Below are positions 17,647 through 28,740 of a stretch of 64,000 nucleotides of DNA, piece after piece (position 1 is the stretch's first letter; each line of letters opens with the position of its first letter). Both the position numbers and the translations under genes were made by a program. Source of the stretch: Acidovorax sp. FJL06. GTDB lineage: Bacteria; Pseudomonadota; Gammaproteobacteria; Burkholderiales; Burkholderiaceae_C. Below the pieces are notes generated by a model. It was not told the origin of the DNA. It ran no database searches and saw nothing but the letters and a program-made list of their open reading frames with translations. The stretch is taken from contig NZ_QAJR01000005.1 in assembly GCF_003852545.1 (NCBI RefSeq), forward strand, positions 1-64,000, read 5' to 3'.

Positions 17647-18498
17647 TTAGCCCAGCACGTCGCGCAGGGCGCTTTCGTACAGCTGGGTGAGCTTGTCCAT
17701 CACGCCCAGCAAGCGTTCGCTGGTGGTTGCCACGGCGTTGAGCCCCGCATCATCGGCCGGGCGGCGCAGCGCCGATTCAAAGAACAGCCACTGCGAATCG
17801 GCCAGCTCCAGCTCGTTGCGGATGGCGGAGGTGGACACTGGCGCGGCCTTGAGCGTCTGCAGCGCCTGGCGGAAGTCGGCGGCGTCGGACGCCAGCTGCG
17901 CCTGCACCACCCTGGATTCCACCTTGGCCGCGTTCAAGAAATAGTTCTTGGCCAGGCGCTGCGACAGCATGCGCTGGCGGCCGGCCAGGTTCACCAGGCG
18001 TGCGCTGGGCGCCTGCGCCAGCTTCTCGATGGACTCGGTCACGGCCTGGGCGACCAGCAAGGTGCGGTCGGCCTGCTCCGAGGCCGCCACCACCAGCGCG
18101 GTCTGGGTGGCCGGCGCTGCGGTCAGCTGGTTGAGCAGGGCAAACTGCTTTTGCACTTCTTCAAGTTGCCGCCCCACATCGGCCGGCCAGCGCCCCGACT
18201 GCAGGCCCCGGGCCAGCTCGCTGTTGCCGGACTGCACCATCTTGCGCGCCAGCCCCAGCACATCCACCGCCGCGCCGGGCAGCACCTGCAGGTACTGCTG
18301 GCAATAGGCCTTGGCCATGCGCTGCGACAGCGCCCGGAACCAGCCCGCATAGTTGATGGCGCCCGACAGCCCCATCTGCGCCTGGGCCCCGGTCGCCCAC
18401 GTGGCCCAGGTGGGCAACAGCACCCCCGCCGCCACCCACTGCACAGCCGCCCGGCGCTGGCATGGCATGGCATCGGCTACAAATTCGCGCGTCAACAT
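17647..18498 (-). CDS. Exported PilJ/NarX-type sensor-domain protein
   Basis: The 283-residue protein contains two copies of the type IV pilus methyl-accepting (PilJ) N-terminal motif: FRALSQRMAKAYCQQYLQ near residue 52 and NLAGRQRMLSQRLAKNYFLN near 168. The same module senses nitrate in NarX-like kinases. There is no kinase or receptor signalling domain, so it is a stand-alone periplasmic sensor or binding protein. The N-terminus carries CQRRAAVQWVAAG, a twin-arginine-like signal peptide, cleaved near GAQAQ. A GAGGGG ribosome site precedes the ATG. It is divergent from moaA, which fits a link to molybdoenzymes such as nitrate reductase (inference). Confidence 0.8.
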   Translation of the reverse strand: MLTREFVADAMPCQRRAAVQWVAAGVLLPTWATWATGAQAQMGLSGAINYAGWFRALSQRMAKAYCQQYLQVLPGAAVDVLGLARKMVQSGNSELARGLQSGRWPADVGRQLEEVQKQFALLNQLTAAPATQTALVVAASEQADRTLLVAQAVTESIEKLAQAPSARLVNLAGRQRMLSQRLAKNYFLNAAKVESRVVQAQLASDAADFRQALQTLKAAPVSTSAIRNELELADSQWLFFESALRRPADDAGLNAVATTSERLLGVMDKLTQLYESALRDVLG

Positions 18499-18543
18499 GG
18501 AAATCCCCTCACTGTGAGACAGATCAAATAGATCAGGTCCCGC

Positions 18544-18562
18544 ATTGTTGCAATGCAGCATT
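18544..18562. promoter_or_regulatory. 19-bp palindromic motif shared with another promoter region
   Basis: ATTGTTGCAATGCAGCATT lies 46 bp upstream of the PilJ-like gene. Exactly the same 19 bases occur, inverted, at 33909-33927 before the substrate-binding protein gene. The core TGTTGCA-A-TGCAGCA is a near-palindrome, so it is a likely transcription factor site. Confidence 0.5.
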
Positions 18563-18687
18563 CAGGCACCCTGCGCCATATCAAAGGTCTGTCACAGGGC
18601 CTGCCGCCCCGGTAAAACTTGACCGCGATCAACTCCGCTTTCAAGGGCATGGCCCCTTTGGCGGGGGGCATGCGGCAAAATCACGCC

Positions 18688-19824
18688 ATGGCCGAACGTG
18701 TGATTCCTCTGGTGGACCAACGCATCGCTGCACTGGCGGCGCGGGTGCCCGCGCATGCCGCGGCCCCCACGGGCCTGCTCACCGACACCCTGGGCCGCCC
18801 GCTGCGCGATTTGCGCATCAGCGTGACGGACCGCTGCAACTTCCGCTGCAACTACTGCATGCCCAAGGAAGTCTTCGACAAGGACTACCCCTACCTGCCC
18901 CACGGCGCGCTGCTGAGTTTTGAAGAAATCACGCGGCTGGCGCGGCTCTTTCTGGCCCACGGCGTGCGCAAGATCCGCCTCACGGGCGGCGAGCCCCTGC
19001 TGCGCAAGAACCTGGAAGAACTCGTGGCGCAACTGGCCGCGCTGCGCACGGTGGACGGCCTCCCGCCCGACCTCACGCTCACCACCAACGGTTCGCTGCT
19101 TGCGCGCAAGGCCCGGGCCCTGAAGGACGCGGGCCTGAACCGCGTGACCGTGAGCCTGGACGGCCTGGACGACGCCGTCTTCCGCCGCATGAACGATGTG
19201 GACTTTCCGGTGGCCGATGTGCTGGCCGGCATCGAGGCGGCGCACACGGCCGGGCTGTCGCAGATCAAGGTCAACATGGTGGTCAAGCGCGGCACCAACG
19301 ACCACGAAATTTTGCCCATGGCGCGCCACTTTCGCGGCACGGGCACCACGCTGCGCTTCATCGAATACATGGACGTGGGCGCCACCAATGGCTGGCGCAT
19401 GGACGAGGTGCTGCCCTCGGCCGAACTCATCGAGCGCCTGCGCGCCGAGCTGCCCCTGGTGCAGCTCGACCCGAGCAGCCCCGGCGAGACCGCCGAGCGC
19501 TGGGGCTATGCCAATGCTCAAGGCCAATACGACCCCGCCCTGGGCGAAGTGGGCGTGATCAGCAGCGTGACCCAGGCCTTCTGCCACGACTGCAACCGCG
19601 CCCGCCTGTCCACCGAAGGCAAGCTCTACCTGTGCCTGTTTGCCACCCAGGGCTACGACCTGCGCACCCTGCTGCGCGGGGGCGCCAGCGACGAAGCCAT
19701 GGCCTCGGCCATCGCGCCCATCTGGCAGCAACGCAGCGACCGCTATTCCGAGCTGCGCAGCAGCCTGCCGGCAGACTCATCACGCGGAGCACGCCGGGTG
19801 GAGATGAGCTACATCGGCGGATGA
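18688..19824 (+). CDS. moaA: GTP 3',8-cyclase (molybdenum cofactor biosynthesis protein A)
   Basis: The 378-residue radical SAM enzyme turns GTP into 3',8-cyclo-GTP, the first step of molybdopterin synthesis. The SAM-cluster cysteines are C50, C54 and C57 (CNFRCNYC). The second 4Fe-4S cluster cysteines are C299, C302 and C316 (CHDC, then C after 13 residues). The C-terminal Gly-Gly (YIGG) needed by MoaA is present. The ATG at 18688 fits the family N-terminus; longer in-frame starts do not. It heads a cofactor cluster with mobA and moeA. Confidence 0.96.
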   Translation: MAERVIPLVDQRIAALAARVPAHAAAPTGLLTDTLGRPLRDLRISVTDRCNFRCNYCMPKEVFDKDYPYLPHGALLSFEEITRLARLFLAHGVRKIRLTGGEPLLRKNLEELVAQLAALRTVDGLPPDLTLTTNGSLLARKARALKDAGLNRVTVSLDGLDDAVFRRMNDVDFPVADVLAGIEAAHTAGLSQIKVNMVVKRGTNDHEILPMARHFRGTGTTLRFIEYMDVGATNGWRMDEVLPSAELIERLRAELPLVQLDPSSPGETAERWGYANAQGQYDPALGEVGVISSVTQAFCHDCNRARLSTEGKLYLCLFATQGYDLRTLLRGGASDEAMASAIAPIWQQRSDRYSELRSSLPADSSRGARRVEMSYIGG

Positions 19825-19935
19825 GATGAAGCACCCCCTGAGTCGCCTGCGGCGCCTTCCCCCTCTCTCGCTGCGCGGGAGGGGAACGCACCCAGTGGCC
19901 TGGCAAAGCCAGTTCCACGGGTGCACTGGCCTTGG
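19822..19935 (+). repeat. About 105-bp hairpin repeat directly after moaA
   Basis: It begins GATGAAGC, then CCCCCTGAGTCGCCT, GGCGCCTTCCCCCTCTCTCG, GGGAGGGG and ends near GTGCACTGGCC. A close copy in the opposite orientation lies at 35857-35965, directly after dnaX. CCCCTCTC and GGGAGGGG can pair, so each copy could serve as a transcript-end hairpin. It is not coding. Confidence 0.7.
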
Positions 19936-19992
19936 CCGCGTCGGCTCCAAGACCACAGGAAGCGCCAGTCGGCGTTCCGTTAAAGACCACAA

Positions 19993-20631
19993 ATGATTGA
20001 AACCCAAGACATCACCGGCCTGGTCCTCGCCGGTGGCCGGGGCTCCCGCATGGGCGGGGTCGACAAAGGCCTGCAGAATTTTCGCGGCCTGCCGCTGGCG
20101 CTGCACACGCTGATGCGGCTGCAGATGCAGACCGGCAACGTGATGCTCAACGCCAACCGCAACCTGGCCGCCTACGAGGCCTTTGGCGCGCCGGTGTGGC
20201 CCGATGTGCTGGCCGACTACGCAGGCCCGCTGGCGGGCTTTCTGACCGGGCTGGAGCGCTGCGAAACGCCCTGGCTGCTGACGGTGCCCTGCGACACCCC
20301 GCTCTTCCCGCTGGACCTGGCCGCGCGCCTGGCCGCTGCAGCCGATGCACAAGGCGCCGAGATCGCCATGGCGGCGGCGCCCGAGCAGGATGGCGAGGGC
20401 CGCACCCAGGTGCGCCCGCAGCCCGTGTTCTGCCTGCTGCGCGTGGAGCTGCTCGAAAGCCTGGTCGCCTTCACCCAGGCCGGGGGTCGCAAGATCGACG
20501 CCTGGACGGCACAGCACCGCTGCGCCATCGTGCCGTTCGACCAGCCGGGCGACGAGCGCGAGGCCTTCTTCAATGCCAACACGCTGGCCGAGCTGCATGC
20601 GCTGGAAAGCGCCAACCCACCCCAGCCCTGA
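19993..20631 (+). CDS. mobA: Molybdenum cofactor guanylyltransferase
   Basis: The 212-residue enzyme joins GMP to molybdopterin to make the dinucleotide cofactor used by DMSO-reductase-family enzymes such as nitrate reductase. The nucleotide-binding signature [19 protein letters not shown] is at residues 10-28, and PCDTP (about 100) carries the metal-binding Asp. The length fits MobA (about 200). Its presence implies that the cell makes bis-MGD enzymes. It lies 168 bp after moaA, behind a repeat element. Confidence 0.94.
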   Translation: MIETQDITGLVLAGGRGSRMGGVDKGLQNFRGLPLALHTLMRLQMQTGNVMLNANRNLAAYEAFGAPVWPDVLADYAGPLAGFLTGLERCETPWLLTVPCDTPLFPLDLAARLAAAADAQGAEIAMAAAPEQDGEGRTQVRPQPVFCLLRVELLESLVAFTQAGGRKIDAWTAQHRCAIVPFDQPGDEREAFFNANTLAELHALESANPPQP

Positions 20632-20656
20632 CCGCCGCTGGCCCGCACCCACCTCC

Positions 20657-21256
20657 ATGACAGAGCCCCTGCCGCCCGCCACCGCCTTTGCAGCCGCTGC
20701 GGCCGCCGCCAACGCCATCCATATCCGTCCCCTGGTGGCCGCCGATGCCGTGGCCTACAAGGCCCTGCGCGACGAGGCACTGCGCACCGCGCCGGACGCG
20801 TTCACCTCGGACTACGCCGCGTCGGTGGGCCGCCCGGCCAAGGAATACGCGGTGCGCTTCGGCCCGCTGGAGTCGGGCGTGTTCTTTCTGGGCGCCTTCA
20901 ATGCCGCCGGCCAGCTGCTGGGCTGCGTGGGCTGTGAACGCGAGCAGCGCACCAAGCAGCGCCACTGCGCCACCGTGGTGGGCATGATGGTGGCGCCCAC
21001 CGCGCAGCGCCGGGGCATCGGCCAACAGCTGGTGGCCGCCTGCGTGCAGGCAGCGCGCAACGTGCCGGGCCTCACGCAATTGGTGCTCACGGTGACGGCC
21101 TCCAACACCCATGTGGTGCGGCTGTACGAGCAGGCCGGCTTCAGCGCCTGGGGCCTGCTGCCACGCGCGGTGGTGGTGGACAACGTGGCCTATGACAAGC
21201 TGCACATGCTGCTTGTGCTCACCCCCGACCCTTTTCCTGCCTGCCGCTCCAAGTGA
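20657..21256 (+). CDS. GNAT family N-acetyltransferase
   Basis: The 199-residue protein has the GNAT acetyl-CoA motif at VVGMMVAPTAQRRGIGQQLV (about residues 112-131, with the R-R-G-I-G loop) and the C-terminal ASNTHVVRLYEQAGF motif (about 156-170). It transfers an acetyl group to an unknown amine. It sits between mobA and moeA on the same strand and is probably transcribed with them; a role in cofactor synthesis is not established. The ATG at 20657 begins just before a poly-Ala stretch. Confidence 0.85.
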   Translation: MTEPLPPATAFAAAAAAANAIHIRPLVAADAVAYKALRDEALRTAPDAFTSDYAASVGRPAKEYAVRFGPLESGVFFLGAFNAAGQLLGCVGCEREQRTKQRHCATVVGMMVAPTAQRRGIGQQLVAACVQAARNVPGLTQLVLTVTASNTHVVRLYEQAGFSAWGLLPRAVVVDNVAYDKLHMLLVLTPDPFPACRSK

Positions 21257-21303
21257 CTGACAAAGCACTTGCTGCGCGGCAAACCTGACTGTTGTTGCCC
21301 CCC

Positions 21304-22668
<1,365 letters not shown>

Positions 22669-22671
22669 CCC

Positions 22672-23001
22672 ATGCCCTACGCAGCCCAACACCTCGCCGC
22701 CGCCCCCACCCGCGCTGACGTGGACCGCCTGCCTGGCGCCACCGTCATTGAATTCGGCACGCCTTGGTGCGGGCACTGCCAGCGCGCCCAGCCCCTGATC
22801 GAGGCCGTCTTGAAAGACCGTGCCGGGGTGGCCCATGTCAAGGTCGAGGATGGCCCCGGCCAGCGCCTGGGCCGCAGCTTTGGCGTGAAGCTCTGGCCGA
22901 CCCTGGTGTTCCTGAAGGATGGGCAGGAGATGGCACGGCTGGTGCGCCCGCAAGGCAGCGGCGAATTGGAACAAGCCCTGCAGCAGTTGCCCGGCGCCTG
23001 A
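22672..23001 (+). CDS. Thioredoxin family protein
   Basis: The 109-residue single-domain protein has a WCGHC active site at residues 32-36, typical of a disulfide-exchanging thioredoxin fold, and the cis-Pro in LWPTLVF (about residue 76). It is shorter and more diverged than the trxA product at 46140. There is no signal peptide, so it acts in the cytoplasm. It starts 3 bp after the moeA stop and is co-transcribed with it. Confidence 0.9.
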   Translation: MPYAAQHLAAAPTRADVDRLPGATVIEFGTPWCGHCQRAQPLIEAVLKDRAGVAHVKVEDGPGQRLGRSFGVKLWPTLVFLKDGQEMARLVRPQGSGELEQALQQLPGA

Positions 23002-23039
23002 TCGCCGCCTGGCGACGGCACTGCGGCTGCACCGCGCCG

Positions 23040-23723
23040 TCAGCGAAGCCGCCGGTAGTGCCGCTCGGCGGGGGCGGAGGGTGCCCACCGCGCCAGGCCA
23101 TCCGTCGCCGGCGGTGCGGGCACCACATGCCGCGCCAGCCCACCGCACAGCAAACCACACAGGTAGCCCGCCAGCACATCGGCCGGAAAGTGCACCCCCA
23201 CGCCCACGCGCGACACCCCCACCCAGGCCAAGCCCAGCACCAGCAAGGCCCGCCATGCCCCGTGCCAGCGCACCTGCGCCGTGGGCCAGAACACCACAGC
23301 CACCAGCATGGCAAACGTGGCATGGCCGCTGGGAAAGCTGTGCAGGGATTCCGGCTCCATCAGGCGGTGCACGCTGCCTTCGGGCAGCACCATGAAAGGC
23401 CGGGGCATGTCGAAGCCCCATTTGAGCAGCGACACCAGCACCGCCGCCAGGCCATAGGCCAGGCCAAACACCAGCAACCACCGCCCCACCGCATGCCGGT
23501 GGGGCAGCCAGGCCGCCTGGTGCCGCTGCGGCGCCCACCGGTGCCAGGCCTGCACACCCAGCAGGCCAGCAAAAATCCACGCGGCGTTGAAAAAGCTGCC
23601 CAGCCGGCTGCCAAGCACCATGGCGGCATCCCAGCCAGGGGCGTGCAGGCCGTTGAGCCAATAGAACATCTGCAGGTTCACACCGAACCAGTCGTACAGG
23701 AAAGAAGAAGCACCAGGCGTCAT
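23040..23723 (-). CDS. PAP2 superfamily membrane phosphatase
   Basis: The 227-residue inner-membrane protein has all three parts of the PAP2 active site: K101 with R108-P109 (KWGFDMPRPF), PSGH at 131-134, and SRVGVGVHFPAD at 171-182 with the catalytic His178. There are about six membrane helices. Members dephosphorylate lipid phosphates such as undecaprenyl pyrophosphate or phosphatidylglycerophosphate. The gene stands alone after the RND operon on the same strand. Confidence 0.9.
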   Translation of the reverse strand: MTPGASSFLYDWFGVNLQMFYWLNGLHAPGWDAAMVLGSRLGSFFNAAWIFAGLLGVQAWHRWAPQRHQAAWLPHRHAVGRWLLVFGLAYGLAAVLVSLLKWGFDMPRPFMVLPEGSVHRLMEPESLHSFPSGHATFAMLVAVVFWPTAQVRWHGAWRALLVLGLAWVGVSRVGVGVHFPADVLAGYLCGLLCGGLARHVVPAPPATDGLARWAPSAPAERHYRRLR

Positions 23724-23881
23724 GGCCGTTGAAGAGAGAAAGGGGGGAAAGATGGGGAATGTAGAAGCAGCGGCGACACCGCAGCGCGACCACCGGGGCC
23801 ACGCCAGGGCCGTCGCCGCCCCGCCCGGCGACAGCAAAGGCGGGGCCAGCGCTTGCACAGCGCGCCGGGCGCCTGCAATGC

Positions 23882-26800
23882 CTACTTGGCCACGTATTCG
23901 GGCGCGTGGTGCGCCGCGCCGGCAGGCTCCGGCCCGTCCACGGCCACCGCCGTGTTGGCTCCTGGCACGGCCTTGCGGGCGAACAAGGTGTACATGGTGG
24001 GCACCACAAAAATCGTGAGCAAGGTGCCCAGCGACATGCCGCCCACGATCACCCAACCGATCTGCATGCGCGTCTCGGCGCCCGCGCCCTTGGCCAAGGC
24101 CAGCGGGATGGCGCCCAGCACCATGGCGCCGGTGGTCATGAGGATGGGGCGCAGGCGCTGGGCCGAGGCCTTGACGAGCGCGTCCACCATCTCCATGCCC
24201 TGCTCGCGCAGCTGGTTGGTGAACTCCACAATCAGGATGCCGTGCTTGGTGATCAGGCCCACCAGCGTGATCAGCCCGATCTGCGAATACACGTTGAGCG
24301 AGCCGCCGCTCCACTTGAGCGCCAGCAGCGCGCCAATCATGGACAGCGGCACCGACACCATGATCACCAGCGGGTCGATGAAGCTCTCGAACTGCGCGGC
24401 CAGCACCAGGAAGATGAACACCAGCGCCAGCACAAACACCACGCCCAGCGCGCCCTGCGAGTTCTTGAACTCGCGCGAGGTGTCGTTCAGGTCGGTGGTG
24501 TAGCCGGGCTTGAGCACCTTGGCGGCCGTCTCGTTCATGAACGTCAGCGCCTGGCCCAGCGAATAGTCGGACGACAGGTTGGCCGTGATGGTGGCCGAGC
24601 GGCGCTGGCCGAAGTGGTTCAGCTCGCGCGGGCTCACACTCTCGCGCACCTTGACCAGGCTGGACAGCGGGATCATCGCGTCATTGCGGCCGCGCACGTA
24701 GATGGTGTCGATGTTCTCGGGCGTGGTGCGGCCCCGCGCCTCGGTCTGCACGATCACGTCATACTGCTCGGCATCGCGCTTGTAGCGCGTCACGGTGCGG
24801 CCGCCCAGCATGGTCTCAATGGCTTTGGCCACCACTTCCACACTCACACCCAGGTCGGCCGCGCGCTCGCGGTTGACCTCGATGCGCAGCTCGGGCTTGT
24901 TCAGGCGCAGGTCCACGTCGGGGCCCACGATGCCGGGGTTCTGCGCAATCTCGGCCATGAAGGCGGCCACCACCTTGCTGAGGTTTTCGTAGCTGTCCGA
25001 GGTCTGGATCACGTAGGTGAGCGGCCGCGAGCGAAAGCCCTGCCCAAGGGACGGCGGTGTGATGAGGAAGGCGTTCACACCCGGCAGGCCCGCCACTTTG
25101 GGCTGCAGCTCCTTGGCCAGGTCGAGCGTGGTGCGGTTGCGGCTTTCCCAGTCCACCGTGCGGTAGATGACGCTGCCCTGCGCCACCGTGGGGTTGCCGA
25201 TGTTGGCGAAGACGCGGTCGAACTCGGGGTAGGTGGTGCCGATCTTTTCCAGCTCCAGCGCATAGCGGTTGGTGTAGTCCAGCGTGGCACCATCAGGCGC
25301 GGTCACGCTGGCCAGGATGGTGCCCCGGTCTTCCAGGGGCGACAGTTCCTGCCGCATGGTGGGGAACACCAGCACCAGCGCCACGCCACTGAGGGCCATG
25401 ACACCCAGCACAATCCAGCGGGCCTGGAAGATGGCCCCGCGCACACCGCCGCGCCCCCCGTCCCGGCCCCCCCAGCGTGCCGTCACCACCCAGCGCAGCA
25501 GCCGGCCATAGGCATCCGACAGCGCGGTGAGCCAGCGCTCCATCGAACGGTCGAACCAGTTGGGCTTCGGGTTGTGCTTGAGCAGCAGCGAGCACATCAT
25601 GGGCGAGAGCGTGAGCGCCACAAAGCCCGACACCACCACCGCCCCGGCCAACGCCAGCGCAAACTCCACAAACAAGCGCCCCGTGCGCCCTGGCGTGAAG
25701 GCCAGCGGCGCATACACGGCCACCAGCGTGAGCGTCATGGCCACGATGGCAAAGCCGATCTCGCGCGCGCCCTTGATGGCGGCCGAGAACGGGTCGAGCC
25801 CCTCTTCGATGTGGCGGTAGATGTTCTCCAGCATCACGATGGCATCGTCCACCACCAGGCCAATGGCCAGCACCAGCGCCAGCAGCGTGAGCGTGTTGAT
25901 GGAAAAACCCGCCAGCGACATCAGCGCAAAACTGCCCACCAGGCTCACCGGGATGGTGACGATGGGGATGATGGACGCGCGCAGCGTGCGCAGGAACACG
26001 AAGATGACCAGCGCCACCAGCACCACGGCCTCGACGATGGTGGAATAAACGCTCTTGATGGAGCGGTCGATGAACAGCGAGTTGTCGTTGGCGATGTCGA
26101 TGCCGATGTCGGCGGGCAGGTCGGCCTTGAGCAGGGGCATCATGGCGCGCACGCCCTTGGCCAGCTCCAGCGGGTTGGCGGTGGCCTGGCGGATCACGCC
26201 CACCGAGATCGCATCGCGGCCGTTGAGCCGCACGCGGCTGCGGTCGCTGGCCGCGCCCTCCTCCACCCGCGCCACGTCCGAGAGGCGCACAGGAAAGCCG
26301 TTGACCGTGCGGATCACGATGCTGGAAAACTGCGCGGGGGTCTTCAGGTCGGTCTGGGACGTGACGCTGAACTCGCGCTGCTGCGATTCGATGCGGCCAG
26401 CGGGCAGCTCCAGGTTGTTGCGGCGGATGGCGTCTTCCACGTCCTGCGTGGTGAGCCGGTAGCCGGCCATGCGCTCCGGGTCCAGCCACACGCGCATGGC
26501 GTATTTGCGCTCGCCGTAGATGGGCACGTCGGCCACGCCGGTCACCGTCTGCAGGCGGGGCTTGACGATGCGGTTGACCAGGTCGTTGATCTCCAGCGGG
26601 CTGCGCGTGTCGCTGCTGAAGGCCAGCCACATCACGGGCGAGGCATCGGCCTCCACCTTGGCGATCACCGGCTCGTCCACCGCCAGCGGCAGTCGGTTGC
26701 GCACGCGCGCCGTGCGGTCGCGCACCTCGGCGGCGGCGTTGTCGGCGTCCTTTTCGAGGCGGAAGCGCACGCTGATCTGGCTTTGCTCGGCACGGCTGAT

Positions 26801-27046
26801 GGAGGTGATCACGTCCACCGCATCAATCCCGGCAATCGAGTCTTCGAGCGGCTTGGTCACCTGCGACTCGATCACCTCGGCCGAGGCCCCCGCGTAGCGC
26901 ACGCTGACGGTGACCACGGGTTCGTCGATCTTGGGGTATTCGCGCACCGACAGGCGCGTGAAGCTCACCGCACCGATCAGCAGCACCAGCAGCGACAGCA
27001 CAGTGGCAAACACCGGCCGGCGGATGGAGATTTCAGCGAGTTGCAT
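23882..27046 (-). CDS. RND multidrug efflux pump, inner membrane subunit (HAE1 family)
   Basis: The 1054-residue protein has the complete RND plan: 12 membrane helices with two large periplasmic loops after helices 1 and 7. It begins MQLAEISIRRPVFATVLSLL. The proton-relay aspartate pair is in GLVVDDAIVMLENIYRH in helix 4. Proton influx drives drug export. It lies 61 bp after its adaptor gene on the same strand; no TolC-like gene is attached, so it would borrow an outer membrane channel. Several Gly/Arg residues after helix 6 (RWGGRDGGRGG) form an unusual cytoplasmic linker. Confidence 0.95.
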   Translation of the reverse strand: MQLAEISIRRPVFATVLSLLVLLIGAVSFTRLSVREYPKIDEPVVTVSVRYAGASAEVIESQVTKPLEDSIAGIDAVDVITSISRAEQSQISVRFRLEKDADNAAAEVRDRTARVRNRLPLAVDEPVIAKVEADASPVMWLAFSSDTRSPLEINDLVNRIVKPRLQTVTGVADVPIYGERKYAMRVWLDPERMAGYRLTTQDVEDAIRRNNLELPAGRIESQQREFSVTSQTDLKTPAQFSSIVIRTVNGFPVRLSDVARVEEGAASDRSRVRLNGRDAISVGVIRQATANPLELAKGVRAMMPLLKADLPADIGIDIANDNSLFIDRSIKSVYSTIVEAVVLVALVIFVFLRTLRASIIPIVTIPVSLVGSFALMSLAGFSINTLTLLALVLAIGLVVDDAIVMLENIYRHIEEGLDPFSAAIKGAREIGFAIVAMTLTLVAVYAPLAFTPGRTGRLFVEFALALAGAVVVSGFVALTLSPMMCSLLLKHNPKPNWFDRSMERWLTALSDAYGRLLRWVVTARWGGRDGGRGGVRGAIFQARWIVLGVMALSGVALVLVFPTMRQELSPLEDRGTILASVTAPDGATLDYTNRYALELEKIGTTYPEFDRVFANIGNPTVAQGSVIYRTVDWESRNRTTLDLAKELQPKVAGLPGVNAFLITPPSLGQGFRSRPLTYVIQTSDSYENLSKVVAAFMAEIAQNPGIVGPDVDLRLNKPELRIEVNRERAADLGVSVEVVAKAIETMLGGRTVTRYKRDAEQYDVIVQTEARGRTTPENIDTIYVRGRNDAMIPLSSLVKVRESVSPRELNHFGQRRSATITANLSSDYSLGQALTFMNETAAKVLKPGYTTDLNDTSREFKNSQGALGVVFVLALVFIFLVLAAQFESFIDPLVIMVSVPLSMIGALLALKWSGGSLNVYSQIGLITLVGLITKHGILIVEFTNQLREQGMEMVDALVKASAQRLRPILMTTGAMVLGAIPLALAKGAGAETRMQIGWVIVGGMSLGTLLTIFVVPTMYTLFARKAVPGANTAVAVDGPEPAGAAHHAPEYVAK

Positions 27047-27107
27047 GGCAGTCCAGGGACATCAGAAGCAGGTGGCAAGCGACGGCAAGCGGGTGGCGCA
27101 CAGCCCC

Positions 27108-28526
27108 TCAGGCGGGCGCGCGGTGGCCGGCCGGAGCGGGCCGGCTGGGGGATTCGGCAGGCTGGCAAGGGTTGGGGCCGGGCAGCGGGGCCAGGGCGGT
27201 GCTGGCGGACGCCACCACCGGGGTCGCAGCCACAGGGGCCGCAGGCGCTCCCTGGGCAGCGCCGGTTGCACCCGCTGGCGTGCCCGGCGCACCGGCAGCC
27301 GGTGGCGCATCGGCCACCCCTTGGGCAGCCGACGCAGAGCGCGCGGGCACCGCCGCAGGGCCCGCGTCCTTGCCGCCCCCGCCCTGTTTGCCCAGCTCGA
27401 CCACCCGCACCTCGGTGCCGTCCTTGCGGATGCGCTGCTGGCCGGCCGTGACCACCAGGTCCCCGGCGTTCAGCCCCTCCACCACCTCCACCAGGCCTGG
27501 GGCACGGGCGCCCAGCTTGACGGGGGTGCGGCGGGTCACACGGGTGCCGGACTCCTTGCCTTCCACGATCTTCAGCACATAGGGGCTGTTGCCTTCGGGC
27601 ACGATGGCTTCTTCAGGCACCACGCGCGCATCGGCGCGCTCCGAGAACACGGCCGTCACGCGGGCGAACATGCCCGGGCGCAGCTGCAGGCGGCGGTTGT
27701 CAATGCAGCCACGCACCGCAATGGCCCGGCCGTCGGCGTCGATCTGCGGGCTGATCGCCTGCACCACGGCGGCGTAGCGCACGCCGGGCAGCGCATCGAA
27801 CACCACCTGGGCCGTCTGCCCCGTGCGCGCCTTGCTCTGCAGGCGCTCGGGCAGGCGAAAGTCCACAAACACGGCGTCCAGGTCTTCGATGTTGACGATG
27901 TCGGCTCCGTCCTTGAGGTAGTCGCCCACGTTCACGCCCCGGATACCGGCAATGCCATCGAAGGGGGCCACGATCTTGAGGCGCTGGGCCGTGGCCTGCG
28001 CCAGGGCCAGCTTGGCCTGCGCCACCTCCAGGTTGGCCGCGCTTTCATCCACCGAACGCTGGCTGATGAAGCCCTGGGCCACCAGCTCCTGGTTGCGCTT
28101 GTGGTTGGCCTGGGCGATCGACATCTCGGCCTGGCTTTGCTGGATCTGCGCGCGGGGCAGTTGGTCGTCGAACTGCACCAGCACCTGGCCGCGCCGCACC
28201 CGCTGCCCGTCGCGGAAGTTGAGCTGCGTGATGCGCCCGCCCACCTCGGGCCGCAGCATCACGCTCTGGCGCGACCGCAGGCTGCCCACGGCCTCGGCGT
28301 CGTCGCGCAGCGCCATCTGCCGGACGGCCACGGCCTCCACCGCCACGGGGCGGCCCGCAGCGCCGGCCCCCTTGGCACCGCCGCCGGCTGGCGCACCGGG
28401 GCTGCCCCCGGCCACGGCTGCATCATTGCGCGCAGGCTGCGTGGGTTTCTGGAGCCACCAGGCGGCCCCCGAGGCGGCCGCCATGCCGATGACAGCGAAA
28501 ACGATGTATTTGTTCTTGGACGCCAT
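27108..28526 (-). CDS. RND efflux periplasmic adaptor subunit
   Basis: The 472-residue HlyD/MexA-like protein has an N-terminal membrane anchor (residues 8-25), a Gly/Ala-rich spacer, lipoyl halves around SLRSRQSVMLRPEVGGRI and APFDGIAGIRGVNVGDYL, a coiled-coil hairpin between them, and beta-barrel and membrane-proximal domains to about residue 380. The last 90 residues are an Ala/Pro/Gly-rich tail not usual in the family. It links the RND pump encoded next to an outer membrane channel. Confidence 0.92.
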   Translation of the reverse strand: MASKNKYIVFAVIGMAAASGAAWWLQKPTQPARNDAAVAGGSPGAPAGGGAKGAGAAGRPVAVEAVAVRQMALRDDAEAVGSLRSRQSVMLRPEVGGRITQLNFRDGQRVRRGQVLVQFDDQLPRAQIQQSQAEMSIAQANHKRNQELVAQGFISQRSVDESAANLEVAQAKLALAQATAQRLKIVAPFDGIAGIRGVNVGDYLKDGADIVNIEDLDAVFVDFRLPERLQSKARTGQTAQVVFDALPGVRYAAVVQAISPQIDADGRAIAVRGCIDNRRLQLRPGMFARVTAVFSERADARVVPEEAIVPEGNSPYVLKIVEGKESGTRVTRRTPVKLGARAPGLVEVVEGLNAGDLVVTAGQQRIRKDGTEVRVVELGKQGGGGKDAGPAAVPARSASAAQGVADAPPAAGAPGTPAGATGAAQGAPAAPVAATPVVASASTALAPLPGPNPCQPAESPSRPAPAGHRAPA

Positions 28527-28662
28527 GGGTCAGTGCAGCCAGGTGTTGTGGGGAAATGCAATCGAACAATGTATCAGTGCGTGTCTTGCGCTGCAGCCAA
28601 CGTGGGCAAGACCCCATGGGCAATGGCGGCGGATTTACGCAGGCTTTACACGCGACAGGCAC

Positions 28663-28683
28663 AAAAAAGCCCCCGAAGGGGCT
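28663..28683 (-). terminator. Intrinsic terminator after rnhA
   Basis: On the minus strand AGCCCC, a TTCG-type loop and GGGGCT form a tight stem followed by six or seven T. It ends the rnhA transcript before the RND operon. Confidence 0.85.
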
Positions 28684-28740
28684 GATCGCCGCGACCGCGG
28701 CCTGCTGCCGGAGCCTGCAGCGCGGGTCAGAAGCCGCAGT

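Noticed and set aside
23906-27451. An 1181-codon open frame on the plus strand opposite the RND pump
   Set aside because: The translation is low-complexity His/Gln/Arg/Asp-rich and antisense to a clear RND gene; a codon-bias artefact.
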